Translations under genes and position numbers: made by a program
Part shown: piece after piece, positions 1-12,593 of the stretch
How positions within the stretch are numbered: the first letter of the stretch is position 1
Layout of the letters: every line of letters begins with the position of its first letter
Assembly: GCF_905475465.1 (NCBI RefSeq)
Contig: NC_062248.1
Coordinates: 4,278,001-4,342,000 of the forward strand
DNA from: Pieris napi
Taxonomy: Eukaryota; Arthropoda; Insecta; Lepidoptera; Pieridae
Direction of reading: 5' to 3'
DNA length: 64,000 nucleotides
The notes under the pieces: generated by a model
The model's input: only the letters and a program-made list of their open reading frames with translations
The model's database searches: none
What the model was told of the DNA's origin: nothing

Positions 1-1504
1 TTAGACTGATGAATATTCTAAATATTTTTATATAATCTCATTAGGTAATATTCTAATTATGAAATGAAATACAGACTTTTATTGGCATATTTTATTTACA
101 TACTTCTTTAAGAAAATTAAAAAATTAAATTAAAGCATTATTCTCCTAACAAAACAATGCTTTAAAAATTTTTTTAAATTATTAAAGTACAATGTGTCCC
201 GACCAAGTAGGTTTCAATTCAATTTAAGTACATAATATTATAATCTGTGGAGATCGCAACGCGCTGGTTCCGGCCCAATAAACCAATAAAAGACTTTTTC
301 CATTTTGGCGCTATTTCGTCCATACGAATTTGAGTAATATTTTGTTGGATAAAACTTTAGTAGCAAAAATGTTAAGCAACACCAACAATACCGATGAAAA
401 TTTAATTCCACCTGACATTAGAAACAGCTACGAAACTGACGAATAGTCTTTTGCCAGAAAAATCAAGAAAAGCGTTAGCCATGAGATTAAATAAAGTAGT
501 GTATGCAACTGCATATAATTAGACATATAATTCTGCATAGACTGCATATAGTTTTTGAAACTACACTCATGTTTTAATACCCTCTATTATATGACAGTTG
601 CATAAACTACTATTAAATTATATTTTAAGTACAACCATAGTATTGACCAGTTAGTTAAAACAGAATTCTCAGGACACTTAAAGGTGATTGTTACATAGGA
701 TAATCGATTAATTCAGGTTTTATATTGTTACTATACTCTATACTATAGGTATATTTAAGGTTCATAGACAAGAACCAGTCTAGACTCTAGATTATCGCCC
801 CTTTGAAGCGCTGTCTAGACCATTGACATATATATTCTAATATTGAAAGCAACAGGTAGTCTAGCAAATTATACACAATATGCTACTGTTATTGTTGTCG
901 TGTTGGTTTGCATTGTTGTTATAATTTTAAAGCTTTGTATGAAATAAATTATTAGCGAAACCATGTAATAATACTACATTTTATACGCCATTTTTGCAGT
1001 ATCTTTTTAAACTTTTGCTTCGACTGTGTGTTATGAAATGAAAATACTCAAATTTCTGTAAAAGTTTCCGATTTTGTGGTCCATATTCTAATTTGTTCCA
1101 TGTCATTATCTCTCCTAGAGAGCTGTCAGATATGTCAAATTACATACAGACGTTTAGAACCATGTTACTTAGTAATACTATCGATTTGTAAATCTTATTA
1201 GTAATTAGGCGTAACGAATTACAAAAAAATAACTTATTCTATCATATTACGTTCTAACATTTTATGTTTTTTTTTAATTTACTCAAACTAGGTATTTCAT
1301 TCAACATTTTAATATATCAAATTTGGTTTAATATATTCCATTTTCAAGAGACGACCTTCATAATTAAGTTCCAGTTTTAAAGTTGCTCTGAACTTATGTG
1401 AGAACTTTTGAGTCCTTCGTTTTTAATTTATACTAATTCCGTGTCACATTATTCTGAAGATAATTTTATGAGAACATTTTTGAGGATATCCTTATTTTCG
1501 TATT
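1..1504. other. AT-rich intergenic or intronic DNA, no gene recognised
   Basis: No reading frame here has the length or composition of a coding exon and no RNA gene was recognised. It could be intron or 3' flank of the TMEM184-like gene, whose first coding exon lies to the right on the minus strand. Confidence 0.5.
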
Positions 1505-1507
1505 TGC

Positions 1508-1850
1508 TTGACTTTACGTTTTAAAGTGGATAACAATGAATGTTCAGAGGAATTGTTCGGATTAATACTTTCAGCTGAGTTTCATCATCGGACGTCGAGG
1601 CAGAATACGAAATTCCACCCGTACCTATCACCGCGAAGTCTACTACTAAGCTTTTTAATGCAGTTTTTCCCGCACACCGCCACTTTTTGGAACCAGCTAC
1701 CTACTGAAGTATTTCCAAACCAATTCGAGTTAGGGTCCTTCAAGATAAGAGCGAACCAATCTTAAAAGGTCGTCAACGCACTCGTGAACCCTCTGGCATT
1801 GAGTGTCCATAGGCGTTTGCCCCCTACTCTATAAAATAAAATACAAGTAA
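1508..1850 (+). repeat. 3' stub of a CR1/L2-like non-LTR retrotransposon
   Basis: The frame ends in a peptide containing FWNQLPTEVFPNQF followed by GSFK, the usual C-terminal end of a reverse transcriptase of CR1/L2-type LINEs. The stop is followed by the untranslated stretch around 'aacgcactcgtgaaccctctggcattgag' that recurs at 15.6, 45.2 and 46.1 kb. Only the last part of the element is present. The clade is inferred from memory of similar lepidopteran repeats. Confidence 0.6.
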
Positions 1851-2481
1851 ATTTGTCTCAAGATCTGTACTTTGTTGTTTGACATTTATGAAGGGGTTCA
1901 ATACTTAAGGCCCTAACCCAGCACGAATTGCTGTGTCAGTGTCTCGGGGTGGACTGCGGTGCGCAGAGGAGAGGCGGGTCGCGTCGGCCCGTAATAACAA
2001 TTAGTTATGTAAAACATTAAATTAATGTAATTTTATCTTTTTTTTTCTGAAATGGATTACTTGGCTTGCGATTAAATATATCGTGTAAATTTCAAAATTA
2101 TGTTCTATATACATTTTCGTCATAAAATGAATTCAAAGTGTTAAAAATTGGCTATGTTTGGATTTTTTTTCTATCGAGCGAAGTTATTTAAATCGTGTAT
2201 CGATCTTTTAAAATGGATACATAAACTACTCAACTCCACCATATATTTTTTCCATTCGCCCTACTTCAAGAAACGATGACGAAAAATGGAAAGAAACAAT
2301 GTACTTTTTTGGAGTTTGGCGATAGGATAGGTCCTTAATTGCGACTTGTAACGTATCAGACATATGTATATAGGTACTCTGTAACTCCCAATAGCGATTC
2401 AATGTTGAGATTTACACCGTGAAAAATTAGATAAATGAAACAATTGCTTTGTTGAAAATTTACATAGATAATCTCTATATA

Positions 2482-3023
2482 CAGTAGAACCTCGTTAAGT
2501 CGAACCTCGATAAGTCAAAAACCTCCAAATCTCGAAAAAATGTTTTGTTCCCTTCCCTTAAAACACCAAAACCTCCATTACTTGAAATCTTGACCCTCTG
2601 TTAATCGAAATAATCACCGAGTCCCTCCAAGCCATTTTGGTACATATTTTCACTCTATAACTCGAAAAATTAAATTTGACCTCTGTATCTCGAACATAGG
2701 AACGTTTTATTTTACAACCTTTACAACTTGATCATTTGGAATTTATTATCTCTATTGTTCGAACAAAAATAAGTTACCGACTTTAAGAACTTGCCGACAA
2801 TGTGAGTACACTATTGTTTCTTAGAAAACATTTTAGGAGTATACAATAATAAATTTATGACTCATGGAAACACGTGTTTAAATTTAAATTTATAAGAATG
2901 AACCTCAAACTCTTTATGTCGAATCAAAATCCGCCTAAGTCGAAATCCTCCATAAGTTGAAAACTCTATAACTCGAATTTTTTGGCGTCTCCCTTGATGT
3001 TCGACTTATAGAGGTTCTACTGT
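2482..3023. mobile_element. Pogo/Tigger-like MITE with TA target duplication
   Basis: The left end CAGTAGAACCTCGTTAAGTC and the right end, read in reverse, CAGTAGAACCTCTATAAGTC form terminal inverted repeats, and TA flanks both ends. This end sequence and TA target site are typical of pogo/Tigger elements of the Tc1-mariner superfamily. The interior carries several short variants of 'aagtcgaa' and 'cctc' in both orientations and no transposase frame, so it is non-autonomous. Length is 542 bp. Confidence 0.75.
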
Positions 3024-3299
3024 ATAACGTAATTATTAACTTGCGTAAGGTCTTAACATTTTTACTTTTGTAACGCCAAAGATTTCTACGAACGCATGGG
3101 TTTCACCATACGCCATTAATTTAGATGATGTCATTTACTTTTGAAATGATGATTCATATCGATAACCTAAATAAATCGTTAAAGTTAATAGACTTTTACA
3201 ATTTCTTTATCTACATTGATGATAATATATATAATAATTATTATAACGGCTCTCAATATTTAGTAGTTTACGAAACAAACATAGTAAGTAGTATAAATA

Positions 3300-3590
3300 T
3301 GACGTGGTGAGAAGAATACGAAAGGGAATGCTTAGGTGGATTGTCCATGTAAAGATCCTGACGAGTACGACTTACAAGGCAACCGTGGATGGTGAGTTCG
3401 GGTCGGGTTTGCCTTGTCGTAGAAATCCAGGAGGTACTTAATAAGGGACATGTTAAAGGAACCCATAACCGACAAGCATGAATGAAGAATGTCATGAAAA
3501 GTGGATGAAACGAAAGAGGTACGTCAGGACCGTAGCAAGTGGAGATACGTGTTTGCCTTCCCCTTTTGGGGAAAAGGCGTGAATATTATA
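3300..3590 (+). repeat. LINE 3' coding fragment (RTE-like), degenerate
   Basis: The stretch resembles the end of a LINE polyprotein common in Lepidoptera. Fragments translate to an arginine-rich 'RRML' segment near 3310, a segment like 'CQDR..WRYV' near 3520, and a final 'FPF' with a stop. Frames are broken by indels. A second copy lies at 17050-17425. The clade assignment is inference. Confidence 0.45.
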
Positions 3591-3985
3591 TACTAGCAGA
3601 CCGGCCAAGCGTTGATGTGGCTAAGGTTTTTTTTTTATATTACATAGTAGTAAACTATTCAAGGGAAACGGTAGGAGAACACCAGTCATGGGGACCACCA
3701 TGCTTTATTGGTGGTTATGCCATTAAATTGTAGCTTATGTGATACGTTGGTACTTTCAACACAGCGCCATCTGTTAGAATTGTGACTATTAAATAATAAA
3801 CAAATATTTTGCAATAAAAAAATATTGCGGGTATAAATTGAGATGTAAGCTATCTTTAAGTTAGATCAAACTGCACACGGTGTGCAAATTTGATTGATAT
3901 CGGTTCGGTAGTTTAGGAGTCCATAGCGGACAAACAACGTGACACGTAATTTATATATTATTAAGATGTGTATGTATATATACTG
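3590..3985 (+). repeat. Interspersed repeat beginning 'tagcagaccggccaagcg'
   Basis: This repeat shares long blocks with 49813-50399, including 'aagcgttg.tgtggctaag', 'acatagtagtaaactattca' and 'gttatgccattaaattgtag'. It lies directly after the LINE fragment. It resembles the 3' untranslated family of insect RTE-type LINEs that start with 'actagc.gaccggc', but I cannot prove the class. Confidence 0.5.
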
Positions 3986-5755
3986 ACAAATGTTTGATTT
4001 CTTTTAAAGTATTAATCTATATTTGTAAGTAGGTGGGTAGGCCTTCAATGTCTGATACCCGTCGTCCATATCATGGTCGGGGTTATTAAAGTTTTTTTAA
4101 ATACATGTTTAAAACAGTTTGAATTTAAATAGTGATCAGTGGAAATGATATGCTATATTATAAAGAAAGGCACTCTTATTTATGGAATTCATGTTATTCC
4201 CAAAGTCCCCTATGCAGGCTGTCAAAGAAAGTAATACCATGGACTATTGGTTATTCTCCTCAGTTAAATATAAATATTGATGTTTCCCCTATTCATAGAC
4301 CCGCTGGGACTCGCAAGGTTCCCCCGCAAGTCGCGTATTAGTATGTCGCCCAATGTAAAAATCAACGGTAGTTAGAATGAGAGTTACGCATCATTTACTA
4401 TGGCAAATTTAGTTGTACTAACTAACTAAAATACTACTACTAAAATAGATGCTACTATATGATGATAGACAAGAATATGCATGGTAACGGGATTATAAAG
4501 GTAATTTGTATAGCTGTATACGACTTGAGAGCCCCTCAAGATTGTATGTATCGTGGATACGTGTATCCACGCGCGGTTCCTCCTAACAGATAAATTAATC
4601 CATATAATCTGATTAAAGTAACGGTCAGCTAAGCTATTAGTTCCCGCTAGGGAGGTCGTACAAGTTTTGGTAGGAAAAAGACAGCAAGGGTCTGAGTATA
4701 AAAATATATTTTTCTTTACTTTACGTCTATATTAAAGGCAATTAATTTCAAGAAAGTATAGTAAATATAGGTGCAGTGGTAATATGAGAAGCTTGATATA
4801 AATGGAGCGTTACGAGACATAGGTGCGGTACATGCGCAAGTCACTACTACTATAATAATTAATATGAAATCCTTAACAAATATGAAAGTGACAAATGGAT
4901 ATATTCCCACAGGAAAAGAAGAATGCGAAGATGGTTGATTCACTGTTAAACTGATTAAACCTAAGCCTCTAAAACAATAGACAAATGAAATTGTGAACAA
5001 CAATCACTACCTATAATAAAATAAAAAACATGTATTTTGTTTTATTACTTCTTAATAGTTTATAACAATACTTTGTCACGATATGTTAGTATCAAAAAAT
5101 CATTGCAAAAACAATAAACATTGTTGATAAAATATCTATAAACTGCTCTACCATATACTTCTTTATTGTTTTAAATTAATACACGGCAATATTATTTTTG
5201 TTGATACATTTTTCCTTTTTTACACCCTCTCTTGTAGAATCTTTTTATTTAAAAAGCACAATTCTCAAGGGGGCAATCCACCTAATTATTTGAGTTATCT
5301 GGTTATTATTTTAATTCTATAATGTTATATAAATTATAATAAATAACAACAACTTAGACTATGGCTGCATATACATACAGATAAAATTTCACATCTACTA
5401 GGTAACTCACTAAGTATGTAGTTATTAAGTAAAAAAAGAATAAAAAATCATAGAACAAAGAAGAGGAATGATAAACATGGATGACATTTGAAATATTAAA
5501 AAACTTAGAATCAAATTGTTGTACCTTATATAAGCATAAAAACATTAATTAATTGATAACATTTTGATAAAGCTATTTAGTAATTTGTTAATTAGTCATT
5601 ATTAGTAAAAGAAGTTTTATAAAATTATAAATTATAACAATGCTTAATTACTGCTTAACAAGTTTTCAAATCAATTAGAAATAACAAAACCTTAATAAAT
5701 TAAAATAAATTTGTGTTTACAAAGAAAGATATTAAATTTTACTAAATGCACTCAC
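3986..5755. other. AT-rich DNA, presumed intron of the TMEM184-like gene
   Basis: I looked on the minus strand for the next TMEM184 exon, which should encode a second membrane segment with a conserved WIVRI-type motif, and did not find it. No other coding signal is visible. The stretch is probably intron 1 of that gene, with the remaining exons left of the window. Confidence 0.4.
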
Positions 5756-5902
5756 TTGTTGGCATGTTATGAAGAGGGCTGCCCATACAAATATTCCAGA
5801 GACAACTTGTGCTGTGGTAGTTTGAAGAAAAATTGCCTTTGATATATTGTGTACTGGCTCAGACATAGGCTGAGCCGTGACATTGATGACTTCTTCAGCC
5901 AT
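5756..5902 (-). CDS. TMEM184-like transmembrane protein, first coding exon (partial gene)
   Basis: Minus-strand ATG at 5902-5900 gives 49 codons beginning MAEEVINVTAQPMSEPVHN and ending FVWAALFITCQQ just before a GTGAGT donor at 5755-5750. An AG acceptor sits two bases upstream of the ATG, so a non-coding first exon probably lies further right. The peptide matches the N-terminus of the TMEM184B family, in which a 'TTAAQ..SG.FVW.ALLITC.Q' segment is the first membrane helix of a seven-pass protein (DUF300, organic solute transporter alpha-like). The remaining exons are not in the window. The gene is divergent from Cdc27. The function of the family is poorly defined, with roles suggested in endolysosomal trafficking. 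Confidence 0.75.
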
Positions 5903-7737
5903 CCTGGAATAAAATATTCAATAGATTAATTATATAGTTGTATAATGGAATAAAATGTTAACAAACAAAAGGTAACAGACAGTAATGTTAACTCTAGGGA
6001 TACCTAAATAATATTTGAAATGCCTCTACATAAAAGTTAAATTATAGTTATTAGAAAGACATATTGTTTATTTTTCTTGGAAAAATAGTAAATGTTTCCA
6101 TTAAAAAGGTTTATGGCCTGTTGTTAACAGTTTGATAACCATTTTATAGAGGTTCAAATTAATAATGCTCCCTTTTCAATAATAAAAAAATATTATCAAT
6201 GATCATCTCATTTAATAGTATTGTGTACAAACAATGTTTACTACATGTACATGAAAACATGAATACTAAAATAAATAAATTACACAACTTAATTCAAGCT
6301 CACAGATTAAAAAATGCACTTATACAATTTTGACTGAAGTTTAGGCAAAAGATGCCTTTGTATGTATCATGATTCCCAGAAATCATTCAATGGGCTATCA
6401 TTATACAACATTACTATTATGCTTCACAAATCTCATACTTTTAATAGTTAACAAAACTTGTATGAAGAATGGTCAATTTGAGTATTTATTTTAATCTAGA
6501 CAAGTAAATATTATGACCAGATGACCATTTTAGTTCCTAAGGTTTCATCTGCAAGTGACAAATCAGTGAATGGGAAATTACATGACATCATAATTTCAGG
6601 AAAAATATGATTTTTGCCTTTTAAAGAATTGTTGTTTCAACTGCACTATTAAAATTAGTAGTATAGAGCAGATAAATTAAATTATAAAGCGTATCAATTC
6701 ACCTACTTTATAATTAGAACAATTGAGATTTGTTATCGTAAATAATATGTCAAAGCATATTGAAATAACCATAATATTACGGAAATCCTAATTTCGAGGT
6801 CATTCTTTTGACTTTTTCTTGTTTGATTGTATTACTTTTCTAGTGAAGGGCGAATTTTGCTTACGTTTAAGGTGAATGTTGGCCTTTTGTATCTTTAGAA
6901 ATGAAATGATTATCATACCTTATTATATGTGTCCGTTGTATTCTCTTTTAATTCGTCGTACGTCAATCGTAGTGAACACTAAACATATTGTACCAGCTGC
7001 TTCATAAAATATCTCATTGATTTTCTTCACAAATATGTCACAACAAAAACAATTTACACTTCACAAACGAGACATTGATTAAATTGCACTTCAATCAACA
7101 ACAATAACGAAAATGTTTGTAAAAATAGTGTTTTCAAAGCACATATAATGACAAAAGAAGTAGATTAATCAGGCATCAACTATTATTCCTTATTTCTCAA
7201 TCTTCGTGACGGAAGTTGGAAAACCTCGTTCTTTTTTAATAACAGGGTGGCCATTTACCAATTCTTAAAGATCCTAAGGCACAGAATAAATCTGGTAATT
7301 TTAATATCTGCTGAGTGGTAATAAATAATGTTTTGTATGTGAATAAATCATGTAAAATTAGTTTAAATATTTTTATGTAGTACAGTTTTTAATCACATTT
7401 CAAAGTTTGGTTTTGTTTATTCAAAACATTCATGACAGATTATTGTTTCGCAGAGTCTATTTTTTTTCACAGAGCATAAAAAAACATAGATTGTAGAGTT
7501 ATTAACATAAATAAATATAATCAAGTGTCACTATTCAGGTACAATTTAGCACTATCGAATTGCAAATGTCACCTAGCCATAGACAATCAACAAACTCAAA
7601 AATGTCCGTCGTTGCAGATGATACGTTTTTATTTTAATTTTCAATGTGTATTGTGTAACTAATGTGGCGAGCAATGTGAAGTATTTTCTCTATAATATTT
7701 ATAAATATATAATAGGAATATCAAATACCAAACCAAA
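5903..7737. promoter_or_regulatory. Divergent intergenic region between TMEM184-like and Cdc27 genes
   Basis: About 1.8 kb separates the two start codons and must hold both 5' UTRs, part of it as the 5' UTR intron of the TMEM184-like gene. The Cdc27 5' UTR probably occupies the last one to two hundred bases. No TATA box at a convincing position was seen and no coding frame is present. The head-to-head arrangement suggests a shared or closely spaced promoter pair; this is inference. Confidence 0.4.
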
Positions 7738-10182
7738 ATGATTGTTCAAGAGCCATTGCAGGTAAAATAGCAAAATTAATATTTTATTGACTTCTGTGTT
7801 CTGGCTTCGTAGAACGTTTCAAAAAATATTTTTATTCACAGGTTATTGTATGGGATTGCCTCAATAATTATGAATACGACAATGCTATATTCTTGGCAGA
7901 AAGATTACATGCTGAATGTAAGTAAACTTAAATCATGTTTAATATCATATATTTGTAGTATTGATTTAAATTCAAACTTATTATATTTGCCTCATTCTCG
8001 CTTCAGAATGAATGTGACATGAAAATGCAATATACAAAGTATTTTAGAACACTCAATATGAAATGTTTTACTTATTTCTAGTTAATTCAGAGGAGACTGC
8101 ATTTTTACTTGGTACCTGTTACTATAGAGCTGGAAGAATAAACGAAACACATAATTTGCTTCAAAATATTTCATTATCACTTCCACAAGCTCGGTTCCTT
8201 TTAGCCAAATGTTCTGTAGATCTTAAATTGTAAGTATTCTACTTGATTTGAATTTATTAATTAGTAAATTTTTTAAATATGTTTTCTTAATACAGTCTTG
8301 ATTTCATTTTAGTTATAAAGATGCTGAAAATGCACTTGGGACAAATATGGATGTTGTTGTTTCGGAATTTGGAGAACAAGCACCATATGCATTACAACTT
8401 CTTGCAAAAATCTATACTATCACAGAAAGGAAAAGTAAGGCAGCAGAGGCCTATCGAAAAGCTCTATCTTTGAACCCATTTATGTGGAAATCCTTTTCTC
8501 AGCTATGTAATATGGGTGAAAAAGTTGAACCAAGCCAAGTATTCCATTCAAGCTCCGAATTCTCATTTGGTATTTCAACACTTGTGAATCTAGTCAACAA
8601 TTCAGAAAATATTTCAATTTCTTCACCATTCATTCCTAACAATAATAGTATTAATAATACTGTTACACCTAATAATATTGTGACTCGAACATCTATGCCC
8701 ATGTCTACTAGTATAACTCCAGATTCACAGGTCTCTGTTAAAAGAATGCACAGTGTTTTCAGTGGAATTGCACCCATTCCGTTTTCACCATCATTTGGTA
8801 TGCTTCCTATGGATGAATCTCCAGCTATGTATACACCTACACTTACAGATTCTAATGAACAGAAAGCTATTCCAAAAATTGTCAATTCATTGAGGGCTCA
8901 TGTTGGACAGTTGAAAGATGCTGTCTTCAGTCCCAGTGGTCCAAGGTGTACTTTAGGACCTGCACCTCGGAGGTCATCAAGACTATTTTGCACAAATAAC
9001 AGCAGTTACTCCGTAAAAGAAAATAACAAGTCACCTAGCCGTAAATTTGTTGCACCAAAAAGTCCTTCTAGAAAAAATAAACAGCGTTCAGTCAAGAATG
9101 TTAAAGCAAATACAGAAACCAATGAACGAATTAAGAATGTTGAAGCAACCACTCCAACAATGACACCAAAGAATTCTAATGTGGTGGGACTGCTTAACTT
9201 GTTAAAAGATCTTGGTGAGGCTTACAAATCATTGGCGTTTCTGGATTGTAAAATTGCTATAAAACAATTTAAAAATATATCAGTAAAACAAATTACGTCT
9301 CCGTGGGTGCAAACAATGATTGCCAGAGCTCACTATGAGTTAGCTCAGTATGAACCTGCTGTTAAAGTTTTTTCTGAAATAAGAAAGCAATATCCTTGTC
9401 GAACAGAGGGAATGGATATATACAGTACCTGCTTATGGCATTTACAAAGAGAGGCTCAATTATCTGCATTAGCTCAGGAACTAGTCGAGTTAGATAGAAA
9501 TAATGCAATTTCTTGGTTGGCTGCTGGTAATTGCTTCTCATTACATAAAGAGAGGGAAACTGCTCTTAAATTTTTCAAAAGAGCTGTGCAAATAAATCCT
9601 GATGCTTCATATGCTCATGCCCTTTTAGGCCATGAGTACTCTGTTGCGGAAGAAACAGACAAGGCATTAGCAAGTTTCAGAACAGCTGTTAGTATTGACC
9701 CACGTAACTATGTTGCATGGTATGGCATTGCTACAGTTTATGCAAAGCAAGAGAGATGGAAATCATCTGAAATGCAAATTCGTCGAGCGTTAACTATTCA
9801 TCCCTATTCAGGTGTATTGCGTTGTCAGTTAGGGCTAGCTCAAGCTGCGTTAGGAAAAATGGATAGAGCGCTTGCTACCCTCGAAAGAGCCGTTGCTTTT
9901 GACACAGACAATCCACTGTGTAGATTTCATAGAGCTTCTGTGTTATTAAGGGCAGGAAGACCACAAGATGCCCTACCTGATCTCCATCACTTAAAAGATA
10001 TGGTGCCTAAAGAGTCTTCCGTATATTACCTCCTTGGGAAAGTTCATGATAAATTGGGCAACTCACATTTAGCTTTAATGCACTTCTGTTGGGCTACAAA
10101 TTTAGACCCTAAAGGCATGAGTGGACACGTCAAAGAATCATTTGACCCATCAAAACCAGAAGAAAGTTCAGAAAGACCATGA
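7738..10182 (+). CDS. Cdc27: Cell division cycle protein 27 homolog (APC3)
   Basis: Four coding exons join in phase: 7738-7761, 7842-7917, 8082-8229 and 8313-10182, giving 705 residues. The N-terminus MIVQEPLQVIVWDCLN followed by FLAERLHAE and ATCYYR-like GTCYYRAGR matches the ANAPC3 N-terminal domain. A serine/threonine/asparagine-rich linker spans about residues 145-370. From about residue 375 to 690 come tandem tetratricopeptide repeats with clear TPR signatures such as AWYGIATVYAKQERW and HALLGHEYSVAEETDKAL. Cdc27/APC3 is a scaffold subunit of the anaphase-promoting complex, a nuclear ubiquitin ligase; its TPR groove binds the C-terminal IR tails of Cdc20/Cdh1 and APC10. The protein is somewhat shorter than the human one (about 820) because the linker and C-terminal tail are short. 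All key TPR blocks are intact. Confidence 0.93.
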
Positions 10183-10531
10183 GATACCGTATCATAAATA
10201 TATAAAACATGAGTGTTCAAAAAAATCATCTTTTAAGATCCTTCACTAAACCATATATAAAAGAAAAGGAAGAGATTTTTAAACTAATATTTGCCTTGAT
10301 TTTTAACTTGACACTGGTTTGGTGTAGAATGCTCATGCTAATCAGTATATTGAAGTTATATACCTATTCAATTTTGACTGAATGTTGTACATAGAGATGC
10401 CACTTATCAATCTCCAGTCACCAAAAACCATAATAATTTAATGGGATTGGTTTGTGCATAGCAGTAGTATATTTGTTTATATAGATTAAGATGTGGATAT
10501 TTCTTTGTTTATCATAGTTAACTGTATAGCA

Positions 10532-10537
10532 AATAAA
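10532..10537 (+). terminator. Candidate polyadenylation signal of Cdc27
   Basis: A canonical AATAAA lies about 350 bp after the Cdc27 stop codon, a normal 3' UTR length for an insect gene. Other AT-rich variants occur downstream, so the exact site is uncertain. Confidence 0.4.
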
Positions 10538-11200
10538 ACAATAATTACTGGAATGATTGTGCTTGTAACACACGGGGCTTTGATCTCAATGTGGTGTTTT
10601 AAATTTAAATGTATTAAACAAACCTTTTAGCATTATGACTACTCATTTTGTTAATATCATGCAATTGTGAAAGTAAACCAATTGACAATAACCGCAGGCG
10701 GTTTTAGAAATCAATTCAAATCAAAGATATTTTCAAAAAAATACTGTTCTGCTTTTAGATTCAATACCTATATGATATTTGTAAATATTAAGTAGATTTG
10801 TGTCAATGGATGTATGAATATAATTAGCACTATTGTTTAAACTCACAATTCAATTGCAAAATGTGATTAATGTCTAGACATCAATATAAACCTATAAAAT
10901 CATATTAAAAGTATGAGTGTTTTATTCTTAAGTACATATAATAAACAATTATAAAGATTCTTACTTTTTATAACTTAATTTTAATATACATTTAAAAATG
11001 TGAAGTATTTCAGATTAATACATTTTATAAATGTAAACAGTAATTCTCAATTCTAAGGCGATGCGATAACACTTGCGTTTTATTTTGATTTACCAATTGT
11101 ATATAATTATCAAAAGCAATATTGGTACCTACCAAAAAAAATATCGAAGGATGAACGTGCAGTGCAAGAAGCAAAAAATACAAAAAAAAAAAATGTCTGT
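10538..11200. other. AT-rich flank, nothing recognised
   Basis: Between the Cdc27 3' end and the decayed transposase element I see only AT-rich sequence with short A runs. No coding exon or repeat family was recognised. Confidence 0.4.
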
Positions 11201-12092
11201 TAAGCTGCATAGTGCTTTTCATGAAAGAAGTCCCGCGGTGATTTTTGTAACTAAATTTGACAGGTCGGCAATGTTGTCGTCGATGTTATTAAGTTCGTTT
11301 GTTGTGGTAGATTTTTGTGAATTTTTAACTAGCTTAGTGCATTTTGAAGATTGATTACAATGCCAAAAGTTGTAAAAAGTTCGGCTCGAGAAATTATATT
11401 AAAGGTGAAAGAGTTCTGTGAAGCGGAACATAAGAATCAAGGTGTTTTAATACCACTAAACAATGTTCGGAAGAGAGTTGCCGCCATAACAGTTACTTTT
11501 TAGAGTTGCCATTTAAAAAAATTTTGCTGTATTGATGGGACTTTTATGATATAAATTCGTTTTTGCGACAAAATTTAACAAATACATAACGTGATGAAAC
11601 TAGGTAACTGAAATTAATACATATATTACATAAGCATTATAAACTTAAAGTTACTATTATTTTTAAATGTTCATAATTTAATTGCAGGTGTGTCAGAGAA
11701 AACTGTAACAAGAATTACAAACGAAGGTATAACAGCGGCGTGTATTTCGAAAAAAATTGTAACCCAACAATTATGCATTAAAACTCTGAATAAAAAAATG
11801 TATTGCTTTTCTTTACCCTATTTTCTCATCTTTTCCCTGTAAGTAGGTAGAACACCGCTAATATAAGTAAATAAAAATATACTTACATAACAGAAATATT
11901 GTTAATATTACTTTACATAACAGAAATATTGTTTCATCGAAGTATGCAGAAAATAGTATTATAATAATACTATTATTTGATAAATTACATCTGCTAAATG
12001 TAAGTAAAATAGGTAAATTTTTTACTCATAAATGGCAACATTACGTCATGCGATTGCAGCGCCGCGTCTGGGGGACTTCTTTCATGAAGAGG
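11201..12092 (+). mobile_element. Decayed DNA transposon with subterminal inverted repeats
   Basis: The sequence CATGAAAGAAGTCCC at 11219-11233 recurs in inverted orientation at about 12077-12091, just outside a transposase-like relic. The outer limits of the element are not certain, because the sequences beyond these arms do not pair well. No target duplication was found. Confidence 0.45.
11360..11745 (+). pseudogene. Relic of a helix-turn-helix transposase N-terminus
   Basis: A 47-codon frame from the ATG at 11360 encodes a peptide starting MPKVVKSSAREIILKVKEFC, with IPLNNVRKRVAAIT further on, then a stop at 11501-11503. After a good AG acceptor at about 11687, a second piece reads GVSEKTVTRITNEG, which is the natural continuation, an HTH-like 'GVS.KTV.RI' segment. 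The two pieces do not join in frame through a GT donor as written, and the catalytic domain is missing. Similar N-termini occur in insect DDE-type transposases and proteins derived from them; the family is inferred from memory. Confidence 0.5.
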
Positions 12093-12578
12093 ACTTTACA
12101 AGCGTACAGCGTTGCGTCAGTTGTGGTCTCGCTTGCACACTAGTGTCGTCTCACTCACGCGCGAACTAAGAGTATAGAATAGTCGGCTAATACGAGTAAC
12201 TAATTACGCCGCTGTTATTAAACTGTTAAAATATAGGATCACCATTTTTTCTAACGTATCTGTTTGACTAAGATTGAATACATCCAAGTTCAGTTTAAAA
12301 GAAAACAATTGTTTATTTACATTTTATTAATTCATTCACACCACAATATATTTGTTGTGGCCCGAAAGTCGAAATGATAATTTAAATAAATGGCTGACTA
12401 AACTCAAATGTATATAATACACGTCGAATTAACCATCGGTTTTTTAAGTCTGTCAAAGAAGGCTCTGATTGTCTACTGCCATTCTTTATAATTTATCTGT
12501 TAGCTTAATATATGGACATTCTATGAAATAGCAGCATAGTGATCAATTTTATTTTGGGCCATAACAAACTAAATTATA

Positions 12579-12584
12579 TTTATT
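12579..12584 (-). terminator. Candidate polyadenylation signal of the NCOA5-like gene
   Basis: On the minus strand an AATAAA starts about ten bases after the stop codon at 12596-12594. A second TTTATT (plus strand) at about 12548 could also serve. Confidence 0.45.
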
Positions 12585-12593
12585 ATTCACATT

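Noticed and set aside
4716..5003. 95-codon hydrophobic minus-strand frame left of the TMEM184 exon
   Set aside because: It has no TMEM184 motif and no suitable acceptor, and its composition is that of AT-rich random sequence.
8499..8885. 128-codon minus-strand frame over Cdc27
   Set aside because: Shadow of the Cdc27 exon 4 linker in the opposite strand, with no family resemblance.
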